64,000 nt of DNA from Phocaeicola vulgatus ATCC 8482 (GCF_000012825.1 NC_009614.1:3968001-4032000); one strand, 5' to 3'; positions 37,342 through 46,667 are shown, numbered from the stretch's first letter. Numbers and translations are program-made. The notes: a model not told the origin generated them from the letters alone.

Positions 37342-38562
37342 ATGAACATGGATGCTACAATTTCAGTGGTTTGTTACAAATCCAAGACCCTATCTAATGG
37401 CGAACACCCTCTAATGCTTCGTATCAGTAAAGACGGAAAGAAGAAATACCAAAGTTTGGGAATATCTGTAAATCCCAAGTTTTGGGACTTTCAGAAAAAT
37501 AAGCCGAAACCTAAATGTCCTAACTTGGAGTATCTTCAAAAGATTATTCTTGATAAGAAGCTGGAACTTCAAAAGAAAATGCTTGAAATAAAGTCCGACC
37601 AAAAAGAATACTCGGCTGCAACTCTGATTGAAGCAAATGAAAAGCTACAGGTTGCTAAAAACGTAGATTGCTTTTATAAAGAAATAATTGCTCAATGTGA
37701 GATTAACAACAAATGTGGCAATAGGCTGGTTTACCTTAATTCCTATAACTCTTTGAAAAGATTTACTAATGGAAAATTGGAAATCCCCTTTAACACCATA
37801 AATGTGGCATGGCTCGAAAAATATGAAAAATGGCTTCGGAGTAATGGCAACAAAGAAACAACAATCAGTTTAATGTTCCGTACCTTACGAAGCACATATA
37901 ATAAAGCAATAAAAGAAAGATGTGCCCATTTGTCAGATTATCCTTTTCAAGAATATAAAATCAGTAAATTCGACACTTCTACTCAAAAGAGAGCCATAGC
38001 TAAAACGGATATGTTGAAGTTTACAGAAACTTCCCAACCGATAGGACAGAAAAAATATGTGGAGTTAAGTAAAGACATTTTTATATTCAGCTATCTGTGT
38101 GGCGGTATAAACTTTACTGATATAGCTAATTTAACACAAGAGAATATCGTTAATGGTAGGTTACACTATATCCGTCAGAAAACTGGTAAGCTAATCAAGA
38201 TTGGAATACCCCAAGAAGCTATGCAAATTATTAAAAAATACACCGATGAGAGTAATGGTTATCTATTCCCGATATTGAACGTAAAAGTCCATAAAACAGC
38301 TTTGCAGAAGCAGAATAGGATTCATAAAATACGTGGCAAGGTAAATGACATTCTAAAGACACTTGGTAAGCGATTGGGAATTGAAGCTAATATAACAACC
38401 TATGTGGCTCGCCATTCATTCGCAAGTGTCCTTAAAAAATCGGGAGTAAATATTGCATTGATAAGTGAAGCATTGGGACATTCAGACTTGGCGACTACTC
38501 AAATATACTTGGATAGCTTTGACAACGAGCAAGTAGATGAAGCAATGAAGAATTTGCTGTAA
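37342..38562 (+). CDS. Tyrosine integrase of the tRNA-Pro element
   Basis: A 406-residue site-specific recombinase. It has an arm-binding N-terminal domain (about 1-90, starting with the typical Bacteroidota form LSNGEHPLMLRISKDGK), a SAM-like core-binding domain (about 105-210) and a catalytic domain (about 215-400). R357 in YVARHSF, H380 in LGHSD and nucleophile Y389 in TQIYLDS are present. The first catalytic Arg is missing (CGGINFTDI where many integrases have TGLR), and HxxR reads YVAR; both changes are common in Bacteroidota integrases. It sits right after attL and should excise and insert this element. Confidence 0.93.
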   Translation: MNMDATISVVCYKSKTLSNGEHPLMLRISKDGKKKYQSLGISVNPKFWDFQKNKPKPKCPNLEYLQKIILDKKLELQKKMLEIKSDQKEYSAATLIEANEKLQVAKNVDCFYKEIIAQCEINNKCGNRLVYLNSYNSLKRFTNGKLEIPFNTINVAWLEKYEKWLRSNGNKETTISLMFRTLRSTYNKAIKERCAHLSDYPFQEYKISKFDTSTQKRAIAKTDMLKFTETSQPIGQKKYVELSKDIFIFSYLCGGINFTDIANLTQENIVNGRLHYIRQKTGKLIKIGIPQEAMQIIKKYTDESNGYLFPILNVKVHKTALQKQNRIHKIRGKVNDILKTLGKRLGIEANITTYVARHSFASVLKKSGVNIALISEALGHSDLATTQIYLDSFDNEQVDEAMKNLL

Positions 38563-39088
38563 CTTAAAAAGAGTTCTGCCCTATATATAATAAGGTGGAA
38601 CTCTTTGTTTCCGTTAAAAGGTTATCAATGAATGTTATATGTGCATATGTGGGACAAAAATGTTTTGAAATCCATTTTGTGAATTAAAAAATAGCTGTAC
38701 CTTTGCATCGAACAACAAAGAGTTGTTGGAGCTAAAAGACGCAATTACGTGTCACTAATTAAGTGGGTTGATTTGAAAGATTTAAACTTGCGTACGGAGT
38801 TGTAAAACTCTATTTCAACCATATCACAACAGAAGATTTATCTTCTTTATTACAAGCATCTTGTTCTTCATGATTCCCTCGTATGGTATGCATGGACGAA
38901 AAGAACGCTGTTAATTTCATAAGGCAATCAAAAGGATTGCTCTGAAGTTAAAATTGTAAAGCACATAATTTATGTGTTCGGCTATTATTGGTCGAAGCAG
39001 GGTATGTTGCATTACAAATTCAGAAAATGAAATTAGTGGCTTTTTTTGTGTCCATACGCTTCATCTTTTAATTAAAAAAAATAAAACG
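38563..39088 (+). ncRNA. Hairpin-rich leader or small RNA upstream of the unknown three-gene operon
   Basis: A 526-bp gap without a gene. A promoter lies at 38676-38705 (TTTG, 18 bp, TACCTTTG). The predicted transcript holds perfect short hairpins: AACAAC/GTTGTT (38711-38727), AGAAGAT/ATCTTCT (38831-38846), GCAATC/GATTGC (near 38923-38940) and CACATAA/TTATGTG (38962-38976). A long 5' leader or a separate small RNA is possible; I cannot assign a family. Confidence 0.45.
38676..38705 (+). promoter_or_regulatory. Promoter of the hairpin-rich leader
   Basis: TTTG at 38676-38679 and TACCTTTG at 38698-38705, spacing 18 bp. Confidence 0.6.
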
Positions 39089-39574
39089 ATGAAAAAACAA
39101 AAAAAAGAAATCACGCTTCGTGACATTGAAACGATGTACGGAAATGAGGGTACAAGAGTTGCAGAACTACAATCTAGATTAGCACTGGTGCCAGAATGGT
39201 TATCCGTCTTTTTAAATGAACAAGAAAAAAAGGCTTTAACCCAAAGAGTGCTTAATGGAACAACAGACGATAAACTAGATTTTTTCAATGACTTAGCCTA
39301 TGGGAAATGGCAGTTCATGATGTTAGTTGATTTGACTTGCAAAACTAATCCGGAAGATGTTTTTCTTGCAACAGTCGAGGATTTTAATGCGGATAGAGTA
39401 GATGCTACACTCTCGGAAATTCAGCAACGCCTAAATTGTAGTGTGTTCAAAGTGTGGCAGCGAGGAGAACATTTCTTTTTGAGTAAAGCAGATGAAGATT
39501 TTCAAGATGCAACTATCCGTAGAATCGGTTGGCTGATTGACCCTAAACATGACGACAAGGAGGATAAAGAATGA
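39089..39574 (+). CDS. Element protein of unknown function (161 aa)
   Basis: I use the ATG at 39089, because the in-frame upstream start has no ribosome-binding context and adds leader sequence. The 161-residue protein is acidic to neutral, mostly helical, without signal peptide or membrane helices. No motif is recognised. Its stop overlaps the next start (ATGA), so it is translated with the 164-residue protein downstream, and together they precede the helicase-like gene. Confidence 0.7.
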   Translation: MKKQKKEITLRDIETMYGNEGTRVAELQSRLALVPEWLSVFLNEQEKKALTQRVLNGTTDDKLDFFNDLAYGKWQFMMLVDLTCKTNPEDVFLATVEDFNADRVDATLSEIQQRLNCSVFKVWQRGEHFFLSKADEDFQDATIRRIGWLIDPKHDDKEDKE

Positions 39575-40065
39575 TTCAATTCAGTTTTGAAAAGGTTTCC
39601 GGCATTGGCAACCGCGAACCATATAATAATGCGGCTGCGCATGAAGAATTGAAGTCCATGATGTCACGTTTTGACAGATTGAACATCTTCTTCGACATTG
39701 ACGAGGACGGCTACGAAGTGATAAAGGTCGAAAGCACATGCGTGAAACGCTTCGCGTATCAGTTGAACGATAAATCCGCAAACTGGCTTATGACATACCT
39801 TTCTACTGGCAAGAGTGAGGATTTTGGAGTAGAACCGTCCGAAGTTCAGAAGTCAGACCAAACTAACGGTAACGAGTATCGAAAGAATATGCTCAAACTG
39901 TTTGTGGAAAGTAAGGCTGTAAACATTCAGTTTACACCCGAGTTCAGAGACCGTAGAGGGCAACTAACAGCAGTAGCCAACTTCAAGTTCGGTAACATCT
40001 TCTTCTTTATAAACCGAGACGAGGATATTGTTTCGTACTTGCAAGAGAAAGGGTTAACTCGTTAA
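39571..40065 (+). CDS. Element protein of unknown function (164 aa)
   Basis: A 164-residue soluble alpha/beta protein without recognised motif, signal peptide or membrane helix. It starts inside the stop of the previous gene and ends 56 bp before the helicase-like gene. The pairing and order suggest a functional unit with the two flanking genes; function unknown. Confidence 0.7.
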   Translation: MIQFSFEKVSGIGNREPYNNAAAHEELKSMMSRFDRLNIFFDIDEDGYEVIKVESTCVKRFAYQLNDKSANWLMTYLSTGKSEDFGVEPSEVQKSDQTNGNEYRKNMLKLFVESKAVNIQFTPEFRDRRGQLTAVANFKFGNIFFFINRDEDIVSYLQEKGLTR

Positions 40066-40121
40066 ATCTAAACGGAGCAGAGGAAATGCAAATTTCCTCT
40101 CTCCTTTTTAAATCCACATAA

Positions 40122-41942
40122 ATGAAAAAGGAATATATACCTATATATAAAATAGCTGGTAAAATCCAGTACTTGACAGAAGTCCTGCCACAGATAGAAA
40201 CAAACACTATCCTTTGTAAGACATTAACCGGATTGGGTGCAACCTACTCCGAAATAAAGGCTAAGCGACATTCTGTTATTATCGTTCCCAATGTTCCGCC
40301 TATCATTGGCAAGTGCAAAGACCCGAAGCATAAGAATGACAATCTGTTCGGTGTCAAGCAAGGGGTGACAACAGAAGAAGTCATTGACTATATTGAAAAG
40401 ACATTAGCCGCAGGAAAGTTTATCAAGTTGATAAGCACTCCCGAAGGATTTGCTAAAATCAAACGGGCTTTCGAGGAACTGGAACTTGACATATATAATA
40501 TATGCTTCTTCCTATCCGATGAATGCGACAAGCTGATAAAAGATATCGATTACAGAGCTGATATAATTCTTCCTATGGATGATTTTTTCAGATTCAGAGA
40601 AAAGGCATTTGTTTCAGCCACTCCCATATTACCGAGTGACCCACGTTTTGAAAGTCAAAGTTTCAAAATAGTAGAAATACAGCCGACCTTTGATTATAAA
40701 CGTCCTATCAGCATTGTGCAGACCAACAATGTTTTGGAAGCATTGAAAGAAATTCTACCACAGATAAAAGCACAACAAGAGCAACCACGCAGTATTTGTT
40801 TCTTTGCCAACAGTGTTGATATGATACACCAGTTGATGAGTAAATTGGGAATTGAAAATGAGTCCGCTGTGTTCTGTGCAGAAAAAAGTGTTGAGAAGTT
40901 GAAGAAGAAAGGATTCAAACGCGCTTATGAACACTGGAACAGTAAGCATAAAATGCCTTATATGTGGTTTACTTGTAGATTTTATACGGCTGTGGATATT
41001 GAATTGGAAGAACGGCCCGATATAGTATTTGTCACTGAACCGTATTTTGCAGAATACACTATCATTGACCCATGTACTGATGCGGTACAAGCAATAGGAC
41101 GATTCAGAAATGGTACTTCTTTGGCTATTCATGTTGTCAATGCCAATGAGAACTATCCGATACGCACCAAAGCAGGCATCAAGGAATATCTCAAAGGTTG
41201 CAGGGATGCTTACAAGACTATTAAAAATCTTTATGAATGTGCAACATCTTCAGAAAGCCGAGATGCTTATAAGGCTGCATTGGATATACTGCCATATAAC
41301 CGGATGCTGAAAAACGGTAAGACCAACTATTTCGCGATTGACAATTTTATTGATGAAGCATTGGTTAAGTCTGCCTACAACAATATTGATTCAGTGGTGA
41401 ACCGATACAAGGAAAGCAGTTTGTTTTTACCGGAACAGACATCACCTCTTTTTTACAAATTTGGCGATAAGGAAAGGTTGAGACTGATGGATAAGAGCAG
41501 TTCTATCAAAGAAAACCGAAAGCGTATCATTGAAATACTGGAATCATTGAAGGATGACAGAAATTCCCCATTAGCGCAATCGTTTATCAGTGACATTAGG
41601 CAAGTTGATGCTTTTATTATTGATGCTTACGATACGGTGGGCAAAGAAGTTATTGAAGTAAACAATTATTCATTCAAAAAAATCAAAGAAGCCATGATTA
41701 TGAAAAACTATAGAGAAAAAACAAGCGGAGTAGAGTTTGTTCAACTCCTTAAAAATTCCTTTAAGATTGGCGAGAAATACACTCGTGAATATATCAAAAA
41801 AGAATTAAAGCGTTTATACGCATTGGTTAAGACTGCACCTAAAAATGCGATTACAGCCATGACTATAAAAGATTTCTTCAAAATTCAAGAGTGTAAAATC
41901 GGAAATCAAAAAGCTATCAGAATATTAGAACCATTAATATAG
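40122..41942 (+). CDS. DECD-box SF2 helicase-like protein with altered Walker A
   Basis: A 606-residue soluble protein. The first 330 residues carry a superfamily-2 helicase motif series: a phosphate-loop-like GLGAT at 37-41 (the usual GKT lysine is A40), DECD at 133-136 in FFLSDECDKLI, SAT at 165-167 (FVSATPIL) and a motif VI-like QAIGRFR at 323-329. The C-terminal 270 residues are helical with no recognised domain. Loss of the Walker Lys makes normal ATP hydrolysis doubtful. It could be a replication or DNA-processing factor of the element, or part of a defence module; neither is shown. Confidence 0.7.
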   Translation: MKKEYIPIYKIAGKIQYLTEVLPQIETNTILCKTLTGLGATYSEIKAKRHSVIIVPNVPPIIGKCKDPKHKNDNLFGVKQGVTTEEVIDYIEKTLAAGKFIKLISTPEGFAKIKRAFEELELDIYNICFFLSDECDKLIKDIDYRADIILPMDDFFRFREKAFVSATPILPSDPRFESQSFKIVEIQPTFDYKRPISIVQTNNVLEALKEILPQIKAQQEQPRSICFFANSVDMIHQLMSKLGIENESAVFCAEKSVEKLKKKGFKRAYEHWNSKHKMPYMWFTCRFYTAVDIELEERPDIVFVTEPYFAEYTIIDPCTDAVQAIGRFRNGTSLAIHVVNANENYPIRTKAGIKEYLKGCRDAYKTIKNLYECATSSESRDAYKAALDILPYNRMLKNGKTNYFAIDNFIDEALVKSAYNNIDSVVNRYKESSLFLPEQTSPLFYKFGDKERLRLMDKSSSIKENRKRIIEILESLKDDRNSPLAQSFISDIRQVDAFIIDAYDTVGKEVIEVNNYSFKKIKEAMIMKNYREKTSGVEFVQLLKNSFKIGEKYTREYIKKELKRLYALVKTAPKNAITAMTIKDFFKIQECKIGNQKAIRILEPLI

Positions 41943-41943
41943 G

Positions 41944-41998
41944 ATAGTACTTTTTTTGATGAAAGTTAGTTTTATAGGGTCTGTTTTAAAAAGGTACT
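41944..41998. repeat. Hairpin direct repeat, copy 1
   Basis: Begins ATAGTACTTTTTTT and ends AAAAAGGTACT, with the shared core GAAAGTTAGTTTTATAG. Copy 2 is at 50294-50351. Confidence 0.75.
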
Positions 41999-42039
41999 CT
42001 ATCATTAATATTTAGCTTTATCAAATTATTTATAAACGA

Positions 42040-42076
42040 AGAGTCTTCGCTAATGAAAGTGAGGACTCTTTTTTTA
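42040..42076 (+). terminator. Terminator after the three-gene operon
   Basis: AGAGTC/GACTCT stem (42040-42069) followed by seven T residues. Confidence 0.7.
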
Positions 42077-42437
42077 TTTGAACACGTCACCATGTCGTAA
42101 TTCATTCCCCCATGCTGTGCCGGATGATAAAAACGGAGGTACACTACCTTTTTATACCCCCTCATGGCTATGGAAGAAAAAAGCATTCTTTACTTCACGA
42201 TGATACTATTACCTCACATCATCCATGAAAAAGAATGTCTTTTGTCAGCAGCGTATATGTTCACAATTCTATTCCCGTAGCCGAGCAATAATTTACTAAT
42301 GCTCCGAATTTCTTTTAAAAGAATATTTAGGGAAAGACATAGAACGAGCCTTAGATGCAAGCGAAGAAATTCACTTGTGTTTAGGGTTTGTTCTTATTAA
42401 ATCCATTCAATCAATAATCATTTAATTCAAATTTATT

Positions 42438-43463
42438 ATGGAAGCATTACAAATTATGCCTATCATGGCACAGAACCAATCGAGATTTAACTTAGGCGAG
42501 TATGCGGAAGAAGCTGCCATTATCCAAGACGAACCAACCGTACAGCCGAGCGTGAACTTTTTGGAAGCCAACACCGATGCAATCACTATGGACGAGCTTA
42601 CAAACAAATGCGTTGTTCCAACTTGGGCTAACCAAGAATTGACTATCGCACATCAAGACTTTATTTCATGTGTGCATGATGCGGCTTGCTCATTCTATGC
42701 AGGTGAAAGAGTGAACGAGCCGGACATCAGAGTTTCACACATTGTACGTGGTAGAACTCCCCAAAGTTTGGGAAAGAAAGCATCGGAACTGCTGGAGTGT
42801 GAGAAGACACAATTCTACCAACGTCTTGCATTTGCCTTTACCATTCCAACCATTATCGAAACGATAAGAGGGCAAAGGCTTGAACTGTGCATCGGTGGGG
42901 TAAGGAACTATTCAGACCTCAACCTTTATCGTGCATCCAAAGGTTTGGAGAAGTTTTCTGTTTTTGTGGGTTGGAGAGTTAGAATTTGTAGCAATCAAAT
43001 TTTAACGGGAGAAGGTGTCAAGTTCAATATGGAAGTGACCAATATCAGCGAACTTTACAGAAACGTGCTTGAATTGTTCCACAGCTTCAATCCTGCAAAA
43101 GAAATCCACTTGATGCAGTCACTTACCAACACTTCATTGTCCGAGACACAATTTGCACAGATTGTCGGACGGATGAGAATGTTTCAAGCATTGTCACCTG
43201 CAAGGCAGAAAGCTATTCCAAAACTTCTAATTACGGACAGTCAGATTAATTCTGTTTGTCGCGACTACTATCACAACGAAGTGTTCGGAGCAAAGGACAA
43301 CGCCATATCAATGTTCGATTTCCACAATCTTTTGACGCAGGCTAACAAGGGAAGCTACATTGATACTTATCTGCAACGAGCAGTAAACGCTACGGAAGTC
43401 AGTGTAGGAATTAACAACGTCCTGCAAGGACTTGATAACAAATACGCTTGGTTCTTGGGCTGA
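42438..43463 (+). CDS. DUF3871-family element protein
   Basis: A 341-residue soluble protein of the DUF3871 type, a family found on Bacteroidota mobile elements, recognised from segments such as LTIAHQDFISCVHDAA and the late SVGINNVLQGLDNKYAWFL. No catalytic motif is visible. It is not membrane bound. It lies upstream of a small gene and a RadC-like gene, a common neighbourhood on such elements, so it may take part in DNA processing, but function is unknown. Confidence 0.8.
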   Translation: MEALQIMPIMAQNQSRFNLGEYAEEAAIIQDEPTVQPSVNFLEANTDAITMDELTNKCVVPTWANQELTIAHQDFISCVHDAACSFYAGERVNEPDIRVSHIVRGRTPQSLGKKASELLECEKTQFYQRLAFAFTIPTIIETIRGQRLELCIGGVRNYSDLNLYRASKGLEKFSVFVGWRVRICSNQILTGEGVKFNMEVTNISELYRNVLELFHSFNPAKEIHLMQSLTNTSLSETQFAQIVGRMRMFQALSPARQKAIPKLLITDSQINSVCRDYYHNEVFGAKDNAISMFDFHNLLTQANKGSYIDTYLQRAVNATEVSVGINNVLQGLDNKYAWFLG

Positions 43464-43547
43464 GTGGATTGTTGATTGACAGAGGAAAGGGCAGCTATTC
43501 AGTTAGTTGTCCTTTCTTCATTTTATTAATCATCAAATATTACAATC

Positions 43548-43823
43548 ATGGATAAATCTAAAATTGAAAATGCTATCAATCATATCATCTCTTTACAAGA
43601 AAGACTATGCTACTGTGAAAACAATTTGCAATATATCAAACGCTTGCAAGCACTTAAATATTGGCTGCACAAGTTTGATTCATTTTTGGATAGGAACAGT
43701 AGGCTGCATGGTGAATATGCAGCAGTTTATGAAAGCTACTTCCATACTTGCTGTGGATTCTCATTCTATGATAGAGTATGCAATTCAATTCTTGTTTATG
43801 AATATGGCGACAGACCATTTTAA
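43548..43823 (+). CDS. Small element protein (91 aa), unknown
   Basis: A 91-residue helical protein with a Cys-poor, Tyr/Phe-rich C-terminus. I prefer this frame to the overlapping longer one (43507-43854) because it begins with ATG after a purine-rich stretch and its codon use fits the neighbours. It lies between DUF3871 and the RadC-like gene. Function unknown. Confidence 0.55.
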   Translation: MDKSKIENAINHIISLQERLCYCENNLQYIKRLQALKYWLHKFDSFLDRNSRLHGEYAAVYESYFHTCCGFSFYDRVCNSILVYEYGDRPF

Positions 43824-43864
43824 CTGTCCAATTTTTCTTCCACCACCACATTAATGTTGATAGA

Positions 43865-44326
43865 ATGAATAGTAAAATATTAGACATAGATTATACTGTT
43901 GGAGAAGTGGAACTCACTTACAAATCCACATCAAAAAGCCGGAATAAAATATATAGCTCGGAGGACGCTTATAAATACTTGCTTCCTACCTACAAGGAGG
44001 GTACAATTTGTTACAAGGAATATTTCAAAGTCTTGTTCCTAAACCAATCCAGCCAAGTTTTAGGATATACTCTTATATCAGAGGGAGGAATAACAGACAC
44101 AACCGTTGATGTAAGAGTAATTCTACAAGCTGCATTGCTTACCAATTCAGTAGCTCTTATCCTTGCTCATAATCACCCAAGTGGTAATTTGAAACCAAGC
44201 AGGCAGGATATGGAAATTACTAAGCAGGTCAAGAATGCAGCCCAACTTATGAGAATTACAGTAATAGACCACCTCATATTAACAGATGCAGGATATTACA
44301 GCTTTGCTGATGAAGGACAGTTATAG
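43865..44326 (+). CDS. RadC-like JAB/MPN-domain protein
   Basis: A 153-residue protein of the RadC (MPN/JAB) type with metal-binding HNHPSG and a downstream Asp (SRQDMEI), after EGGITDTTVDVRVI. Mobile-element RadC proteins of this short form are frequent in Bacteroidota; the biochemical role is unsettled. The N-terminal helix-hairpin-helix part of full-length RadC is missing, as is usual for such copies. Confidence 0.88.
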   Translation: MNSKILDIDYTVGEVELTYKSTSKSRNKIYSSEDAYKYLLPTYKEGTICYKEYFKVLFLNQSSQVLGYTLISEGGITDTTVDVRVILQAALLTNSVALILAHNHPSGNLKPSRQDMEITKQVKNAAQLMRITVIDHLILTDAGYYSFADEGQL

Positions 44327-44431
44327 CGTATCATCTTGAAAAGGACATTCAATTTTTAAGTTGGGTGTCCTTACTTACATAAGCTGAACGAACATTCAGC
44401 ACTTGTAACCAACTACTAATAATTGTGAATT

Positions 44432-45106
44432 ATGAAGACATACATAGCATATTTAAGGCAATCCACCATGAAACAGCAAATATCGGGTCTTGGTGTAGAA
44501 GCACAACGGGAGATTATACACAACCATGTAAAGAATAAACCCATACTTGCTGAATATATTGAAACGGAGAGTGGGAAGAAATCTAACAGACCTCAACTTC
44601 TTGCAGCTTTGGCAATGTGCAGGAAAACGAACTCTATTCTGATTGTCGCTAAATTGGATAGACTGTCAAGAAATGTTGCATTTACTTCAAAGCTGTTGGA
44701 GAGTGATGTTGAGATTGTGTTCTGTGACTTTCCACAAGCCAACAGATTAATTCTGCATATCATCAGTAGCATAGCCGAATATGAAGCAGGGCTGATTAGT
44801 CAGAGAACCAAACAATCACTTCAAGCCAAAAAAGCAAGGGGTATGCAGCTTGGTAAATCGGAGAACTTGATGAATAAATTTGAACAAGCCGTTCAGCATA
44901 GTATCGTTACCAACAAGGCTAAAGCGGATAACAATTCAAATAACATGAGAGCGATAGCACTGTTACGGTCACTATCAATGCAAGGCAAATCATTATCCGA
45001 AATGACTTGTCTGTTGAATGAGCAAGGCTTTGTTACATCTAAGGGATGCAAGTTTCAGATTACACAAGTTAAGAGATTACTTGTCAGAGCAAGGTTGATG
45101 TCGTGA
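44432..45106 (+). CDS. Serine recombinase (resolvase/invertase family)
   Basis: A 224-residue serine recombinase. The catalytic Ser is S11 in AYLRQSTMKQ, followed by LIVAKLDRLSRN and the long E helix (IAEYEAGLISQRTKQ), and a C-terminal helix-turn-helix-like DNA-binding part. It lacks the extended zinc-ribbon domain of large serine integrases. It could resolve dimers or invert DNA in the element; no obvious res or inversion site was found next to it. Confidence 0.9.
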   Translation: MKTYIAYLRQSTMKQQISGLGVEAQREIIHNHVKNKPILAEYIETESGKKSNRPQLLAALAMCRKTNSILIVAKLDRLSRNVAFTSKLLESDVEIVFCDFPQANRLILHIISSIAEYEAGLISQRTKQSLQAKKARGMQLGKSENLMNKFEQAVQHSIVTNKAKADNNSNNMRAIALLRSLSMQGKSLSEMTCLLNEQGFVTSKGCKFQITQVKRLLVRARLMS

Positions 45107-45270
45107 AGTCACTTTGAAAGGCAGGACAAATTTAGAGCAAGGTCAATCTTATATGCCCCAATTTAAATTTGTCCTACCTAAAAAAACAGCCGGAGAAATA
45201 ATGGCAGTTTTTATAAATAGACAAGCCAACCTATCTCTAATATATAAAGTGATAGATTGACTTGCCGTTA

Positions 45271-45648
45271 TTAATAGCATAAATAAAACCAAGGCACTAT
45301 TGTCATTATCAATAGCATTAAAAATAAAATATAAAGTAATACTCGTAGTATATGGTTCGGGTATTTCTTCTTAATAAAAGCCGATACCATGTTTATGTGT
45401 AATAAAATATGAATAGCAAGCAGAATGACCAACACAATTCCTGCCCACAAATGAATTTCGCCCCAATCATGCCTTCCCAAGCCCAACAATTGTGAACTCC
45501 ATGGGGTAGCACCTTGAAATTTGACAGCATGACGAGAAGGAATGACTATTTCCAATATGAAGCCACTTATACTCACCAATGCCATTGCTGTCAGCATAAC
45601 AAAGTCTATGACAATGTTAAGTAGCATTTTGTTCTTCCTAAACATCAT
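45271..45648 (-). CDS. DUF4405-type membrane protein (cytochrome b-like)
   Basis: A 125-residue protein with three or four membrane helices (about 8-30, 63-85, 100-122) and conserved histidines in LGLGRHDWGEIHLWAG and AIHILLHINM, a pattern of the DUF4405 family, which are probable heme-binding membrane proteins. The start overlaps the stop of the DUF134-NifX gene by 4 bp, so the two are co-translated. A redox function is inferred from the histidines and partner. Confidence 0.8.
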   Translation of the reverse strand: MMFRKNKMLLNIVIDFVMLTAMALVSISGFILEIVIPSRHAVKFQGATPWSSQLLGLGRHDWGEIHLWAGIVLVILLAIHILLHINMVSAFIKKKYPNHILRVLLYILFLMLLIMTIVPWFYLCY

Positions 45649-46463
45649 TCTTTATGATTGTGTCCATGGCATTCATGGTGGTGTTCATGGGATGAGCAGC
45701 CCACTCCCGAATCTGTAAGCTTCCCGTTTAAGTAGTCAGTGGCAATATCCAAAATATTACCCGAACACCCCCTTATAACTTTGATATGGTGGGTTGTAAG
45801 TACATTTAAAGCACCTTGCCCCATATTCCCTGCCAACATGACGCTGACTCCCATGTTTTCTAATTCTCCTGCGATATTGGATTTACATCCGCATCCTTGT
45901 GGAGAAGGAATAGTCTCGCTGCTTAGAATCTGATTGTCTTGCCCTACTGTCAAGATTGTGTAATACTCACAGTGACCGAAATGGTTGTCAACTGCATTTT
46001 CTCTGGTTGGAATTGCAATTTTCATCATAATCTCATTCTTATTAATGTTAATATTACTAATGCTTATGTCGTTGGAGTGGCACACTGGACATTCCATTTT
46101 ACGGATTTTAAGTGCAGGTTTGATATTATTGAATACAAAACCGCATACTCCGCAATGGAACCATTCACTATCAGTGTACGCTACTCCACCTTCTATCATT
46201 ATAGCAACACCACGCACCAATGCTTGGGCAATTTTCTGCCTTGCACTGGTATATATTCGGCTAAGAGTAGGACGTGATACCCCCATTGAAACAGAAGCCT
46301 CTTGTTGAGTTTTCATTTCATAATCACATAACCGTATCGCTTCATACTCCTCGAAATGCAAGAATATAGCATCTTTGCGACAAATGTTTGAGGCTATCGG
46401 TTTAAAACCTGCAACAGGAGGCATATTATTGACTTTACGGATATTTTTGGGACGTGGTGACAT
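45645..46463 (-). CDS. DUF134 / NifX-like metal or redox regulator
   Basis: A 272-residue protein read from the ATG at 46463 (MSPRPKNIRKVNNMPP); the upstream extension in the same frame covers the promoter and operator. Domains in order: DUF134 helix-turn-helix (about 1-100, QQEASVSMGVSRPTLSRIYT), a four-Cys zinc ribbon (HCGVCGF and CPVCHS), a NifX/NifB dinitrogenase-cofactor-like domain (about 145-250, AIPTRENAVDNHFGHCEYYT) and a His/Cys-rich tail. It probably senses an iron-sulfur or metal ligand and regulates itself and the DUF4405 gene. Confidence 0.87.
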   Translation of the reverse strand: MSPRPKNIRKVNNMPPVAGFKPIASNICRKDAIFLHFEEYEAIRLCDYEMKTQQEASVSMGVSRPTLSRIYTSARQKIAQALVRGVAIMIEGGVAYTDSEWFHCGVCGFVFNNIKPALKIRKMECPVCHSNDISISNININKNEIMMKIAIPTRENAVDNHFGHCEYYTILTVGQDNQILSSETIPSPQGCGCKSNIAGELENMGVSVMLAGNMGQGALNVLTTHHIKVIRGCSGNILDIATDYLNGKLTDSGVGCSSHEHHHECHGHNHKE

Positions 46464-46485
46464 TGAATATTTATTGTTTTTGACT

Positions 46486-46516
46486 GCAAATATAATGAAC
46501 AAATGTTCATAACAAA
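46486..46516 (-). promoter_or_regulatory. Promoter and operator of the DUF134-DUF4405 operon
   Basis: On the minus strand TTTG (46513-46516), 18 bp, TATATTTG (46487-46494). The spacer carries the palindrome ATGAACA-AA-TGTTCAT (46495-46510), a good operator for the DUF134 helix-turn-helix. Confidence 0.75.
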
Positions 46517-46659
46517 AAAACAAGCCGCTTTTTAACACAACAGATAAAAACTTTGATTTATATTCCCTTGAATACTATTGATTTAAAATAATTCATGTTT
46601 GAGAGCATAGAATTTACTATTAATCCTCACTTCATGCTTAGTGATTTAAAACCTTTCGC

Positions 46660-46667
46660 TATCTTTG
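46660..46667 (+). promoter_or_regulatory. Bacteroides -7 box upstream of the rod-like RNA
   Basis: TATCTTTG at 46660-46667 would start a transcript near 46674, about 70 nt before the rod. Confidence 0.5.

Larger units (their letters stand above)
41943..42437. other. Gap with repeat hairpin, terminator and possible coding remnant
   Basis: It starts with a hairpin (41944-41998) that has a near copy at 50294-50351, then a terminator (42040-42076). From about 42303 to 42423 one frame without a start codon reads EFLLKEYLGKDIERALDASE and on to a stop, like the tail of a lost gene. Otherwise nothing recognisable. Confidence 0.55.

Noticed and set aside
38563..39088. CRISPR array in the leader region
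   Set aside because: The hairpins are all different in sequence and spacing; there are no repeated units. No CRISPR-like array was seen anywhere in the window.
43507..43854. 115-codon frame overlapping the 91-residue gene
   Set aside because: Only one of the overlapping frames is likely; the 91-residue one has an ATG in better context. The longer frame has no motif.
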